Assembly (NCBI RefSeq): GCF_010993705.1
Contig: NZ_WOFO01000013.1
Location: 1 to 64,000 of the forward strand
DNA from: Cyclobacterium sp. SYSU L10401
GTDB lineage: Bacteria > Bacteroidota > Bacteroidia > Cytophagales > Cyclobacteriaceae
Direction of reading: 5' to 3'
DNA length: 64,000 bases
The position numbers and the translations under genes were made by a program. The notes beneath the pieces are model-generated. The model did not search any database. It saw nothing but the letters and a program-made list of their open reading frames with translations, and had not been told where the DNA came from. This document shows positions 25,660 to 34,600 of this stretch, one piece after another (the first letter of the stretch is position 1; the number at the start of each line of letters is the position of its first letter).

Positions 25660-25684
25660 ATAATATTTGGTTTAAAATAAGCTG

Positions 25685-25717
25685 CAAATATAGTAACTAT
25701 TATTTTTAAATTCCAAT
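25685..25717 (-). promoter_or_regulatory. Promoter of the thioredoxin/DUF6952 operon
   Basis: On the minus strand a perfect -7 box TATATTTG (25685-25692) is preceded by ATTG (25714-25717) after 21 bases. The -33 match is partial. The start site would be about 20 bases before the thioredoxin ATG at 25659. Confidence 0.6.
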
Positions 25718-25746
25718 AGATTATATCTATGAGTCATGCACTGCAT

Positions 25747-26316
25747 CTAATAGATGCTTTTATTCACAAAAGGGATGAGAGCCAGGGTGACGGCTTGTTG
25801 GTAATATTCCATTCGGTTGACAATGCCGTTGGTCAAAATACCCACTGCCCCGCTGTTCTGCTTAGAGTTGGTCCGATTGAATACCCGGTCATCAGCTTCC
25901 CCCAATTCCATACCGTCCCTGATCAATTTTGATAAAGCTTCTGGCAAAAAGAAAGTAGCGGTCTTGGCTTTTCCGATCTGGTTGTTGCCGTCCATCACTA
26001 CCATCCAGGCAAAGGCCACCATTTGTTCTCCCACCTCATCTACCCCCCCTTCAATTCCAACCCAATAATCGGCTTCGGGAAATGCTTTTTTGGATTCAAA
26101 AGCCCGGTTGTAAGCACCGGTATAGGTTTCTACATCTCCCATGGGTTGGGCACTCACGTTCGGATCTGCATTGAGACCCTGAACGATAAAAGAATCTTCG
26201 AAAATGGATTGAAATGCGTTTTCTGTACTTTTAATTTTTACAGGATTCTTGCTGCCAACAATAACTAATTTTTGCCTTTTCTGATCTTGAAGGTTTCTTC
26301 TCTTAGGGAATGCCAT
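25747..26316 (-). CDS. yjjX: Inosine/xanthosine triphosphatase, YjjX/NTPase PRRC1-type
   Basis: A 189-residue cytoplasmic enzyme of the YjjX family hydrolyses non-canonical purine nucleotides such as ITP and XTP, cleaning the nucleotide pool. The conserved start IVGSKNPVKIKSTENAFQ and the later segments DYWVGIEGG and FFLPEALSKLI match the family. The first 16 residues (AFPKRRNLQDQKRQK) are basic and may be a non-conserved extension. The gene follows yebC by 30 bases and is likely in its operon. Confidence 0.9.
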   Translation of the reverse strand: MAFPKRRNLQDQKRQKLVIVGSKNPVKIKSTENAFQSIFEDSFIVQGLNADPNVSAQPMGDVETYTGAYNRAFESKKAFPEADYWVGIEGGVDEVGEQMVAFAWMVVMDGNNQIGKAKTATFFLPEALSKLIRDGMELGEADDRVFNRTNSKQNSGAVGILTNGIVNRMEYYQQAVTLALIPFVNKSIY

Positions 26317-26346
26317 TGGGTGAATTAAAGTTGAAAATTAATGTTT

Positions 26347-27054
26347 TTAGGCCATGTTGTGGTACACCTGATTGACATCGTCATCCTCCTCTATCCGCTC
26401 TATCATTTTATTGATGTCCTCTTCCTGTTCGGGTGCTATTTCTGTGGTAGACATGGGAAAGCGTTGCATGTCTGCACTAATCGTTTCTATGCCTTTGTCT
26501 TCCAGCGCTTTTTGCATGTTACCAAAATCTTCAAAGGCAGTATATACGAAGATTTCTCCTTCGTTTTCGTCAATGTCTTCCAGGCCAAAATCTATCAATT
26601 CCAATTCCAGCTCTTCCAAATCCCAATCCCCTTTTGCAAAACGAAACACCGCTTTCCTTTCAAACATAAAGCTCACAGATCCAGTCGTACCCAGGGAGCC
26701 CCCGGCTTTGGTAAAATAATGCCTGATATTGGCCACCGTCCGGTTGATATTATCGGTGGAGGTCTCTACGATCACCGCTATACCATGAGGACCATAACCC
26801 TCATATACGACCTCTTCATAATCTTTTTCATCTTTATTGCTTGCCCTGGCGATCGCAGCTTCAATTCTATCCTTGGGCATGGAAGCCCCCTTGGCATTTT
26901 GAATCACCGTCCTTAATTTGGCGTTGTTGGCGGGATCAGGCCCTCCTGCTTTCACAGCCATTACGATCTCTTTACCCAGACGGGTAAAAACCTTGGACAT
27001 CTGACTCCATCTTTTGAATTTTCTTTCTTTTCTAAATTCAAATGCTCTTCCCAT
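26347..27054 (-). CDS. yebC: YebC/PmpR family protein
   Basis: A 235-residue protein of the YebC/TACO1 family starts MGRAFEFRKERKFKRWSQ, a common Bacteroidota variant of the GHSKWANIK start. DPANNAKLRTVIQNAKGASMP is the second landmark. Family members bind DNA in some species, and recent work links them to relief of ribosome stalling. It heads the yebC-yjjX operon. Its first codon is close to, and divergent from, the ndh region. Confidence 0.93.
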   Translation of the reverse strand: MGRAFEFRKERKFKRWSQMSKVFTRLGKEIVMAVKAGGPDPANNAKLRTVIQNAKGASMPKDRIEAAIARASNKDEKDYEEVVYEGYGPHGIAVIVETSTDNINRTVANIRHYFTKAGGSLGTTGSVSFMFERKAVFRFAKGDWDLEELELELIDFGLEDIDENEGEIFVYTAFEDFGNMQKALEDKGIETISADMQRFPMSTTEIAPEQEEDINKMIERIEEDDDVNQVYHNMA

Positions 27055-27224
27055 ATATTTTTTATTTCAGGTTTGTAAAAATAATTAAAAATTTGAATAG
27101 CACTATCATTAAAGCCAACAAAGAACTTTTCCCGGAAAATCATTTCATTTCCTTACAATTCCCGAACTCTAAACCAATTGTTTCGTTTAAGAATGCAATA
27201 AGTATCCCAATTCAACTCAGCGCC

Positions 27225-28550
27225 ATGCAAGAACCGATACCAAATCTCCCTGAATCACCCTATCCAAGAATCGTTGTTATTGGGGCGGGTTTTGCAGGTT
27301 TGAAGTTAGCCAGGATTTTAAAGAACAAAGCTTTTCAGGTAATCTTATTGGATAAGAACAATTACCACCAATTTCAACCCCTTTTTTATCAGGTAGCTAC
27401 CGCAGGTTTGGAGCCCAGTGCCATATCCTTTCCCTTAAGAAAGATCTTCCATAACACCCCAAATGTAACCTTTAGGCTCGCCGAAGCAAAAAAAATTGAC
27501 CAAAACCAAAATCGCTTGTATACGAATATTGGTTATTTGGATTACGACTTCCTGGTTTTGGCTATGGGTGCAGATACCAATTACTTCGGCCTGTTAAACA
27601 TCATGGAAAACAGCATCCCCATGAAATCGGTATCTGAAGCTTTATTCATCCGAAATAAAATCATATCCAATTATGAACGGGCCATAAATATTACCGAACT
27701 GGAAGATAGAAAAGCCCTGATGAATGTGGTAATAGTAGGTGGTGGTCCTACCGGTGTTGAGCTGGCAGGGGCCATGGCAGAGTTGCGCAATGAAGTATTT
27801 CCCAAAGACTATCCTCAGCTCAACTTTAAGAACATGAAAGTGGTCCTGATGGAAGCCGGAGACCGTTTACTACCCGGCATGTCTGCCACCTCAGGTAATA
27901 AAGCCAAAGAATACCTGGAAAACCTAAAGGTAGTTGTCATGTTGGAAACTGCTGTGGAAGATTATGACGGTTTAAATGTGATCATTAACGGGCAGACAGC
28001 CATAAAAACACAAACACTGCTTTGGGCAGCAGGCATCAAACCCAATGGTATTGAAGGGTTAACAGACCAGCAAACCTTCAAAAATGGCCGTTTATTGGTT
28101 GATCCTTTCAACAAGTTACAAGGCAGTGAGCGCATCTATGCCCTCGGAGACCTCTGCCTGCAAATGACCGATAATTTCCCCAAAGGTCATCCGCAGGTAG
28201 CTCAGGTGGCCATACAGCAGGCTAAAAATCTTGCCCATAATTTCCTGATCCAATCCAATGGAGGGGCCCTTAAACCTTTTACCTATAAAGACCTGGGAAG
28301 CATGGCCACGGTGGGCCGAAGGTTGGCCGTGGTGGAATTGCCTTTCATTAAATTTCAGGGCATATTGGCTTGGTTGACCTGGCTTTTTGTACACCTGATG
28401 GCCATTGTGGGGGTAAAAAACCGGATTTTTATTTTTTTGGACTGGGCGTGGAATTACCTTTCCTTCGACCCTTCATTGCGCTTGCTGATCCGCCCTACCT
28501 ATGTAAAACCCAAAGACAGGGAAAAATTGGTGGAAGTAGGAAAAAAATAA
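27225..28550 (+). CDS. ndh: Type II NADH:quinone oxidoreductase
   Basis: A single-subunit, non-proton-pumping NADH dehydrogenase of the respiratory chain, 441 residues from the ATG at 27225. It has an FAD-binding GxGxxG (VVIGAGFAGLK, residues about 14-24), a second nucleotide loop (IVGGGPTGVELAG, about 170-182) for NADH, and a C-terminal amphipathic/hydrophobic stretch (LAWLTWLFVHLMAIVGVKN) for membrane attachment. An open frame extends upstream to 27042, overlapping yebC, but it looks unconserved and the family starts near MQEPIPNLP. Confidence 0.93.
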   Translation: MQEPIPNLPESPYPRIVVIGAGFAGLKLARILKNKAFQVILLDKNNYHQFQPLFYQVATAGLEPSAISFPLRKIFHNTPNVTFRLAEAKKIDQNQNRLYTNIGYLDYDFLVLAMGADTNYFGLLNIMENSIPMKSVSEALFIRNKIISNYERAINITELEDRKALMNVVIVGGGPTGVELAGAMAELRNEVFPKDYPQLNFKNMKVVLMEAGDRLLPGMSATSGNKAKEYLENLKVVVMLETAVEDYDGLNVIINGQTAIKTQTLLWAAGIKPNGIEGLTDQQTFKNGRLLVDPFNKLQGSERIYALGDLCLQMTDNFPKGHPQVAQVAIQQAKNLAHNFLIQSNGGALKPFTYKDLGSMATVGRRLAVVELPFIKFQGILAWLTWLFVHLMAIVGVKNRIFIFLDWAWNYLSFDPSLRLLIRPTYVKPKDREKLVEVGKK

Positions 28551-28639
28551 ATCCAATTTAACGTTTGTTAACATCTATGCCATTAAACCCTCGCAGCCCG
28601 TCAGTGTCTAAGCTATATAAACCAATTATTAGATAGACG

Positions 28640-29053
28640 ATGAAAAAGTTAATAGTGATTTCCGCAGTAATAATGGCTACTCTCATTCAGACACATGCGC
28701 AAAGTGAGCGAGGGGAGCGTGGCAGGGATTTTTCACCTGAAAAACATGCCGAAAGAATGACCGAAAGGATGACCGAAAAGTTGGATTTAAATGAAGAACA
28801 GCAAAAAGAAATCCATGCTTTGCACCTGGAACAAGCTCAGAAAAGGAAAACAGAAATGGAAGCCAGAAGAGAAGCCATGAAAGTGGAAAGAGAGGCCCGG
28901 GAAGCCAAAATTGCAGGCATACTCAGTCCTGAACAGAAAGAAAAATGGGAAACCATGCGGGAAGAAAACCGCCAAAATATAAAGGAGGGTCGCAAAGGTC
29001 CTGGCAAAAGAATGATGAACCGGGGTGCTCGCGGAGCCAATAGACCCGGCTAA
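28640..29053 (+). CDS. Spy/CpxP-like periplasmic protein
   Basis: A 137-residue exported protein has a signal peptide ending at THAQ (about 21). The mature part is highly charged and helical, with two LTxxQ-like elements (DLNEEQQKEI and GILSPEQKEKW) typical of Spy/CpxP/CnrX-type proteins. The C-terminus is Arg/Gly-rich (KRMMNRGARGANRPG). Relatives act as periplasmic chaperones or stress sensors, and the role here is inferred. Two terminators follow in tandem. Confidence 0.8.
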   Translation: MKKLIVISAVIMATLIQTHAQSERGERGRDFSPEKHAERMTERMTEKLDLNEEQQKEIHALHLEQAQKRKTEMEARREAMKVEREAREAKIAGILSPEQKEKWETMREENRQNIKEGRKGPGKRMMNRGARGANRPG

Positions 29054-29058
29054 AGATT

Positions 29059-29083
29059 ATAGATTGAATGCAATCTATTTTTG
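29059..29083 (+). terminator. First terminator after the Spy-like gene
   Basis: ATAGATTG (29059-29066), loop AATG, and CAATCTAT (29071-29078) form a perfect eight-base stem followed by a T run. It starts six bases after the gene's stop codon. Confidence 0.75.
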
Positions 29084-29105
29084 GGTTTAATTAATGGATA
29101 AAATG

Positions 29106-29134
29106 CCGGCGGTCAATGACCCCGGTTTTTTTTT
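29106..29134 (+). terminator. Second, stronger terminator after the Spy-like gene
   Basis: CCGGCGGTCA (29106-29115) pairs with TGACCCCGG, leaving one bulged C, and is followed by nine T residues. It lies 35 bases before the start of the next rightward gene, so transcription of that gene must begin in this short interval or come from read-through. Confidence 0.85.
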
Positions 29135-29168
29135 GCCTTAACATATTTTAGGTTACTTTAAGGCGATT

Positions 29169-29768
29169 ATGAAAAAAGCCATCATCGTATTTCAAAAATA
29201 CCCGGAACCAGGAAAGGTAAAAACAAGGTTGGCCGAAAGCATTGGGGCAGAAAAAGCCGCAAATATCTATGCCTTCCTGATAAGGCATACCCACCAGCAA
29301 CTTCAGGATGTCAATGCGGCCATTTTTGTCTTCTACCAGGGTCCCATTGACAGCCATGATTATCCAAAACAGGACTATTTCTTCCATCCCCAAAAAGGTA
29401 AGGACCTGGGGGATAAGATGAGCCAGGCATTTCAGGAAGTATTCGAAAAAGGTTTTGATCAGGTCCTGATAATCGGAACGGATTGTTATGAGCTGAAGAG
29501 CAAACACCTGCAAGAGGCATTTACTGCCATTAAAAAGAATGATGTGGTCATCGGTCCGGCCCGGGATGGAGGGTATTATTTATTGGGCATGCGGGAATTC
29601 AGCCCCAATTTGTTCCGGGGAATTGCCTGGAGTTCAGAATCGGTACTTCGTGCTACCCTGAAAAATGCAGCAGATGCAGGAATGTCCTCCCAGCTGCTCG
29701 AGATGCTCAACGACGTGGACCGGTATGAGGATTTAGGAAAATTGAAGGATAAGCTGGAACAGTTTTAA
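29169..29768 (+). CDS. DUF2064 / TIGR04282 glycosyltransferase-like protein
   Basis: A 199-residue cytoplasmic protein of the DUF2064 family, a nucleotide-diphospho-sugar transferase fold. The start IIVFQKYPEPGKVKTRLAES and the core LIIGTDCYELKSKHL and VVIGPARDGGYYLLG are diagnostic. The family is often annotated as an arsenosugar biosynthesis glycosyltransferase, but no arsenic genes are near, so the substrate stays open. It is monocistronic behind two terminators. Confidence 0.88.
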   Translation: MKKAIIVFQKYPEPGKVKTRLAESIGAEKAANIYAFLIRHTHQQLQDVNAAIFVFYQGPIDSHDYPKQDYFFHPQKGKDLGDKMSQAFQEVFEKGFDQVLIIGTDCYELKSKHLQEAFTAIKKNDVVIGPARDGGYYLLGMREFSPNLFRGIAWSSESVLRATLKNAADAGMSSQLLEMLNDVDRYEDLGKLKDKLEQF

Positions 29769-29814
29769 CCGGAAACAGGCAAGAGAAATGCCACGGCCCA
29801 TAACAGTTAAATCA

Positions 29815-29961
29815 CTACCCCTTTTTAAAAGCGATATACAGAAGTACCAAACTATCCATAGCTACTCCATTAATCTTTAGCGGAACCCACTCGTCAGGCA
29901 TCAAACCGATCACTCTCAGTGCCTCCTCATCCATGTTTGGTCGTTTGATCTTCCAGGACAT
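29815..29961 (-). CDS. Tiny ORF overlapping the next small ORF, unknown
   Basis: A 48-residue frame starts MSWKIKRPNM and ends LLYIAFKKG. Its ATG lies inside the 50-residue frame at 29927-30079, in another reading frame, an overlap of 35 bases. I do not recognise the product. It may be a real small protein translated by re-initiation, or the displaced C-terminal part of a frameshifted gene. I cannot distinguish these by eye. Confidence 0.3.
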   Translation of the reverse strand: MSWKIKRPNMDEEALRVIGLMPDEWVPLKINGVAMDSLVLLYIAFKKG

Positions 29962-30079
29962 GGTAAGTGGCTACTTTCGATGGGTTTTTGGTCTTTACCG
30001 TAATTTTATCCAGGCTCTGACACAGGCCTGCCGAATAAACAAATCCGATCAGGATTAAGGTTAGTATAGATTTATTCAT
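29927..30079 (-). pseudogene. Short exported-protein remnant
   Basis: A 50-residue frame starts MNKSILTLILIGFVYSAG with a clear signal peptide (cleavage near LCQ) and stops soon after. The end (VATYHVLEDQTTKHG) resembles the N-terminus of YwqK/MORN-repeat proteins, whose body is missing here. It sits just after the gltD terminator. It is probably a truncated or frameshifted relic, though a genuine small exported peptide is possible. Confidence 0.4.
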
Positions 30080-30098
30080 TTTTTTTTAATTCGACATT

Positions 30099-30130
30099 AA
30101 AAAAGACAGCTTTCTCAAACTGTCTTTTTT
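30099..30130 (-). terminator. Terminator of the gltBD operon
   Basis: AAAAAAGACAG and CTGTCTTTTTT form a stem around a ten-base loop. The T run is suitable for both strands. It begins 31 bases after the gltD stop at 30161 and so closes the leftward gltB-gltD transcript. Confidence 0.85.
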
Positions 30131-30160
30131 ATTCTTTTCATAAAATCTGAATATATATTT

Positions 30161-31636
30161 TCAGGCTTCGGCTTCACTTTCCTCATAAGAATAGAAGGAT
30201 TGATCCCTTCTGGCCAGGGAGGATTTACCTCCACTGAGGAATTTATCCACTTCCACGGCACATTCCCTTCCTTCTGCTATAGCCCATACCACCAGAGATT
30301 GTCCCCTTCGCATGTCTCCCGCAAGGAATACTTTGGGAACAGAACTTTGGTAATTTTTTGATTTGGGAAGACCATTCTCCAACAAATCCACATCAAAGGC
30401 TTCCAGCAGGCCGGATTTTGGGCCCAGGTAACCTATCGCCAGCAAAGCGAGGTCACACGGCAGGGTTTTTTGGGTTCCCTCCACTTCAAAGAACTGCATT
30501 CTTCCGTTTTCTTCCTTCCATTCTATTTCCACCACGGTAAGGCCAGTGACATTTCCTTTATCATCTTTGGTAAATTCCTTGGTTAGCACAGACCATACCC
30601 TGTCTGCCCCTTCCTCATGAGAACTGGACGTTCTCAGGGTCATGGGCCATTCCGGCCAGGGGTTTAGGGTAGTTCTGGATTGAGGAGGTTTTGGCAGCAG
30701 TTCCAATTGGGTGACAGATGCCGCCCCATGTCTATTGGAAGTACCTATGCAATCGCTTCCAGTATCTCCACCACCTATGACGATTACGTGCTTGTCCTTT
30801 GCACTTATCGGGTTTTCTTCTAATTCGCCGGAAATCACCTGATTTTGCCTTCCCAGAAATTCCATGGCAAAGTGAACTCCTTTGGCATCCCGGTTATTGA
30901 TTTTAAGGTCTCTGGGATGCTGGGCACCTGTAGAAAGGACTACGGCATCGTAATTTTGCAGGATATTGTCCGCTTTGATATTGAATCCCACCTCGGTATC
31001 CTTGCTGAAAATCACGCCTTCCTCATTCATCACATCCACCCTGCGGTCGATGACCCATTTTTCCAATTTGAAATCGGGAATTCCATAGCGTAAGAGGCCT
31101 CCGACTTCCTTGTCCTTTTCGAAGAGTGTCACCTCGTGACCTGCCTGGTTTAGTTGATCCGCTGCGGCCAGTCCTGCTGGACCGGAACCGATCACGGCGA
31201 CTTTTTTACCTGTCCTATGGGCTGGAATTTTGGGTTTGACCAGGTTGAGTTCGAATGCTTTTTCGGCAATACTTTTCTCTATCAACTCTATGGCTACCGG
31301 ATCTTTATTAATCCCCAGGACACAACTTGCCTCACAGGGGGCAGGACAAATCCTTCCGGTAAATTCGGGGAAATTATTGGTACCCCTGAGTATCTGGTAT
31401 GCCAATTCCCATTCCTTATGGTAAACCGCATCATTAAAATCTGGTATCACATTCCCCAAAGGGCATCCATTATGACAAAATGGTATGCCACAGTCCATAC
31501 ACCGTGCTGCCTGTTGGTTCAGCACCTTAGGATCCAAAGGTTTATAAATCTCTTTGTAATCGTGTTTTCTCTCCTTTGGGGATCTTGAGCTTTCCAGCTG
31601 TCTTTTATATTTTAAGAAACCTTCCTTATCCGCCAT
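30161..31636 (-). CDS. gltD: Glutamate synthase (NADPH) small subunit
   Basis: A 491-residue flavoprotein passes electrons from NAD(P)H to the large subunit. The N-terminal cysteine-rich region (CMDCGIPFCHNGCP and CPAPCEASC, about residues 41-110) binds 4Fe-4S clusters. FAD and NADPH Rossmann loops are visible as VIGSGPAGLAAA (about 148) and VIGGGDTGSDC (about 285). The C-terminus is short and acidic. It starts one base after the gltB stop, so the two are co-translated. The pair makes glutamate from glutamine and 2-oxoglutarate for ammonium assimilation. Confidence 0.97.
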   Translation of the reverse strand: MADKEGFLKYKRQLESSRSPKERKHDYKEIYKPLDPKVLNQQAARCMDCGIPFCHNGCPLGNVIPDFNDAVYHKEWELAYQILRGTNNFPEFTGRICPAPCEASCVLGINKDPVAIELIEKSIAEKAFELNLVKPKIPAHRTGKKVAVIGSGPAGLAAADQLNQAGHEVTLFEKDKEVGGLLRYGIPDFKLEKWVIDRRVDVMNEEGVIFSKDTEVGFNIKADNILQNYDAVVLSTGAQHPRDLKINNRDAKGVHFAMEFLGRQNQVISGELEENPISAKDKHVIVIGGGDTGSDCIGTSNRHGAASVTQLELLPKPPQSRTTLNPWPEWPMTLRTSSSHEEGADRVWSVLTKEFTKDDKGNVTGLTVVEIEWKEENGRMQFFEVEGTQKTLPCDLALLAIGYLGPKSGLLEAFDVDLLENGLPKSKNYQSSVPKVFLAGDMRRGQSLVVWAIAEGRECAVEVDKFLSGGKSSLARRDQSFYSYEESEAEA

Positions 31637-31637
31637 C

Positions 31638-34600
31638 TTATACTAATGTTTTTGAATTTTCCAATGCTCTTTTTCTCAGTACCTCCTTGTAGTCTCTAGG
31701 AATGACTTTGACAAACCGCTGCTTGCTGTTTTCCCAATCTTCCAATATCCTGCTTCCAATATTACTGGAGGTCAAATCCACATGATCTTGAAGTGAAGTT
31801 TTTATGGTTGCAAAATCATCTTCATTAAGCGGATCTATATCTACCATTTCTTTATTGATATTACCCAGATTTTCTTTGAAAATATAGGCAATACCACCAC
31901 TCATACCGGCCGCAAAGTTTCTGCCGATTTCACCTAGGATGATAGCAAGACCACCGGTCATGTATTCGCAACCATGATCTCCAATACCTTCAACAACAGC
32001 TTCAACGCCTGAGTTTCTTACACAGAAACGCTCCCCTGCTTTTCCTTTAATAAAAGCCTTACCGGAGGTGGCTCCATAAAAGGCTACGTTGCCGATAATG
32101 ATGTTGTCTTCTGCGATAAAGTTGGCGTTACGGTTGGGGAAAATGACAAGCTTCCCTCCAGATAATCCCTTACCAAAGTAGTCATTTGCTTCGCCTTCCA
32201 GTTCAAAGGTTATTCCTTTGGCCAGGAAGCCACCGAAAGTCTGGCCGGCAGATCCCTTGAATTTAAAATGAATGGTATTATCCGGCAGTCCCGGGCTTCC
32301 AAAAAACTTGGACACTTCATTGGAGAGCATGGCTCCTACGGTTCTGTCCACGTTTTTGATTTCAAAACTTCCCCTGACGGGATTGGCTTGTTCCAAAGCA
32401 GGTGTGGCTACCTGGATCAGCTTTCTGTCCAGAACCTTTTTCAACCTGAAATCCTGATCAATCTGCTTATAAATCCCAACATGGTCAGGCACCTCTACTT
32501 TATGAAAAATAGGACTCAGGTCCAGTTTTTCCCATTTCCAATGGTTCATTTGGCCATTGGCCGCCTTGAGTACATCACTTTGACCCACCATTTCATTGAC
32601 GGTTCTAAAGCCGAGGGATGCCATGATTTCTCTAAGGTCCTCAGCAAGAAAACGGAAATAGTTGACCACATGATCCGGGTCTCCTGTAAACAATTTCCTA
32701 AGTTCCGGATTCTGGGTAGCGATACCCACAGGACAGGTATTGAGATGACATTTTCTCATCATGATACAGCCTTCCACCACCAGGGCACCGGTAGAAATGC
32801 CCCATTCCTCTGCTCCCAATAGGGCTGCAATGGCCAGGTCCCTACCTGTTCTTAGCTGTCCGTCTGTCTGCAGGGTCACCCTGCTTCTCAAATTATTTTT
32901 TACCAGGGTCTGATGCGCCTCTGAAAGCCCCAGCTCCCAGGGCAAACCGGCATGCCTGATGGAACTCAGAGGCGAAGCTCCTGTTCCTCCATCCGCACCG
33001 GAAATAAGGATCACATCTGATTGGGCTTTGGCCACTCCTGCTGCTACGGTCCCCACCCCAGCCTGAGAAACCAGTTTCACATTGATTCTGGCCTTCCTAT
33101 TGGCATTTTTCAGGTCATAAATAAGTTGTGCCAGGTCTTCAATGGAATAAATATCATGGTGAGGAGGCGGGGAAATCAAGCCTACCCCGGGGGTAGAATG
33201 CCTCACTCTTCCAATCCAGTCATCTACCTTGTGTCCGGGAAGTTGCCCGCCTTCACCCGGCTTGGCCCCCTGAGCCATCTTGATCTGTAATTCAGAGGCA
33301 TTGGTCAGGTAATTACTGGTCACTCCAAACCTTCCTGAAGCCACTTGTTTGATTGCTGACCTTTCCCAATCCCCATTAGGTTTTTTCTCAAACCTGATTT
33401 CGTCTTCTCCACCTTCTCCGCTATTGCTCTTGGCTCCAATCCGGTTCATGGCTATGGCCAAAGTAGAATGTGCTTCATGAGAAATGGAGCCAAAGGACAT
33501 GGCACCGGTAGCAAAACGCTTCATGATCTCTTCTGCAGGCTCTACCTCATCCAAGGGTATGGATATCCTTTTCTTAAACTCCAAAAGGCCTCTCAGTGTC
33601 AAGGCATCCTTGGTCTGATCGTTGATCTTTTGGGCAAACTTTTTATACAGGTAAAAATCTCCCAGTCGGGTAGACTTTTGCAACAGGTGTATGGTCTCAG
33701 GGTTAAACAGGTGTTTTTCCCCTCTTCTTTTCCATTGGTAAATGCCACCCGCTTCCAATAATGGGCTTTCGGTCTCATAAGCGGCATGGTGTCTTACCAA
33801 CACTTCATCTGCCAACTCATCAAAAGAAACACCGCTGATTCGGCTAACGGTTCCTTTGAAACACCTTTCTATTACTTCAGGGCCCAGTCCGATGGCTTCA
33901 AATATCTGTGCACTCTGGTAGGACTGCAGGGTGCTGATACCCATTTTGGACAACACCTTCAACAAGCCCTTCCCGATGGCCTCCTTGTAATTTTCAAACA
34001 ATTTTTTCTGAGGGATCTTTTTGGAAAGCATCTCATTATCATTGAGATAAAGCAGGGTTTCCAGGGCAAGATATGGATTGATGGCACTGGCACCATACCC
34101 AATGACTGTCGCAAAATGATGGGTCTCCCGAATGTCTCCGGCTTCTACTACTATGCCTGCTTTCGTACGGATTTTTTGATTTACCAGGTGATGGTGAACT
34201 GCACCGACCGCTAACAACGAAGGAATGGGAGCAGTCGATGACTGGCAATTCCTATCCGAGATAATGAGTATATTCTTACCTTCCTTAATGGCATTTTCTG
34301 CTTCCTGACATAATTTGTTCAGGGCTTCCAGCAAACGACCCGGCTGGCGGTCAGCTACAAAATGAGAGGGCAATGTCACGGCCCGGTAACCCTTGTTTTC
34401 CAGATTTCTTAATTTTTCCAGGTCTTCATTGAGCAGAACCGGTTGTGAAATATGGATTTGACGGGTATGGGTGGGACTTTCTTCCAAAATATTATAACTC
34501 TCACCAATCCTGGTAAACAAAGACATGACCAATCTTTCCCTAATGGGATCAATAGGAGGATTACTTACCTGGGCAAAAAGTTGCTTAAAATAATTTGATA

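Noticed and set aside
26341-26916. 191-residue plus-strand frame rich in Phe, Tyr and His.
   Set aside because: It is the complement of yebC, and its composition is that of a shadow frame.
27042-27224. Upstream in-frame extension of ndh by 61 codons.
   Set aside because: It overlaps the yebC start, has no conserved features, and the FAD-binding fold begins just after the ATG at 27225.
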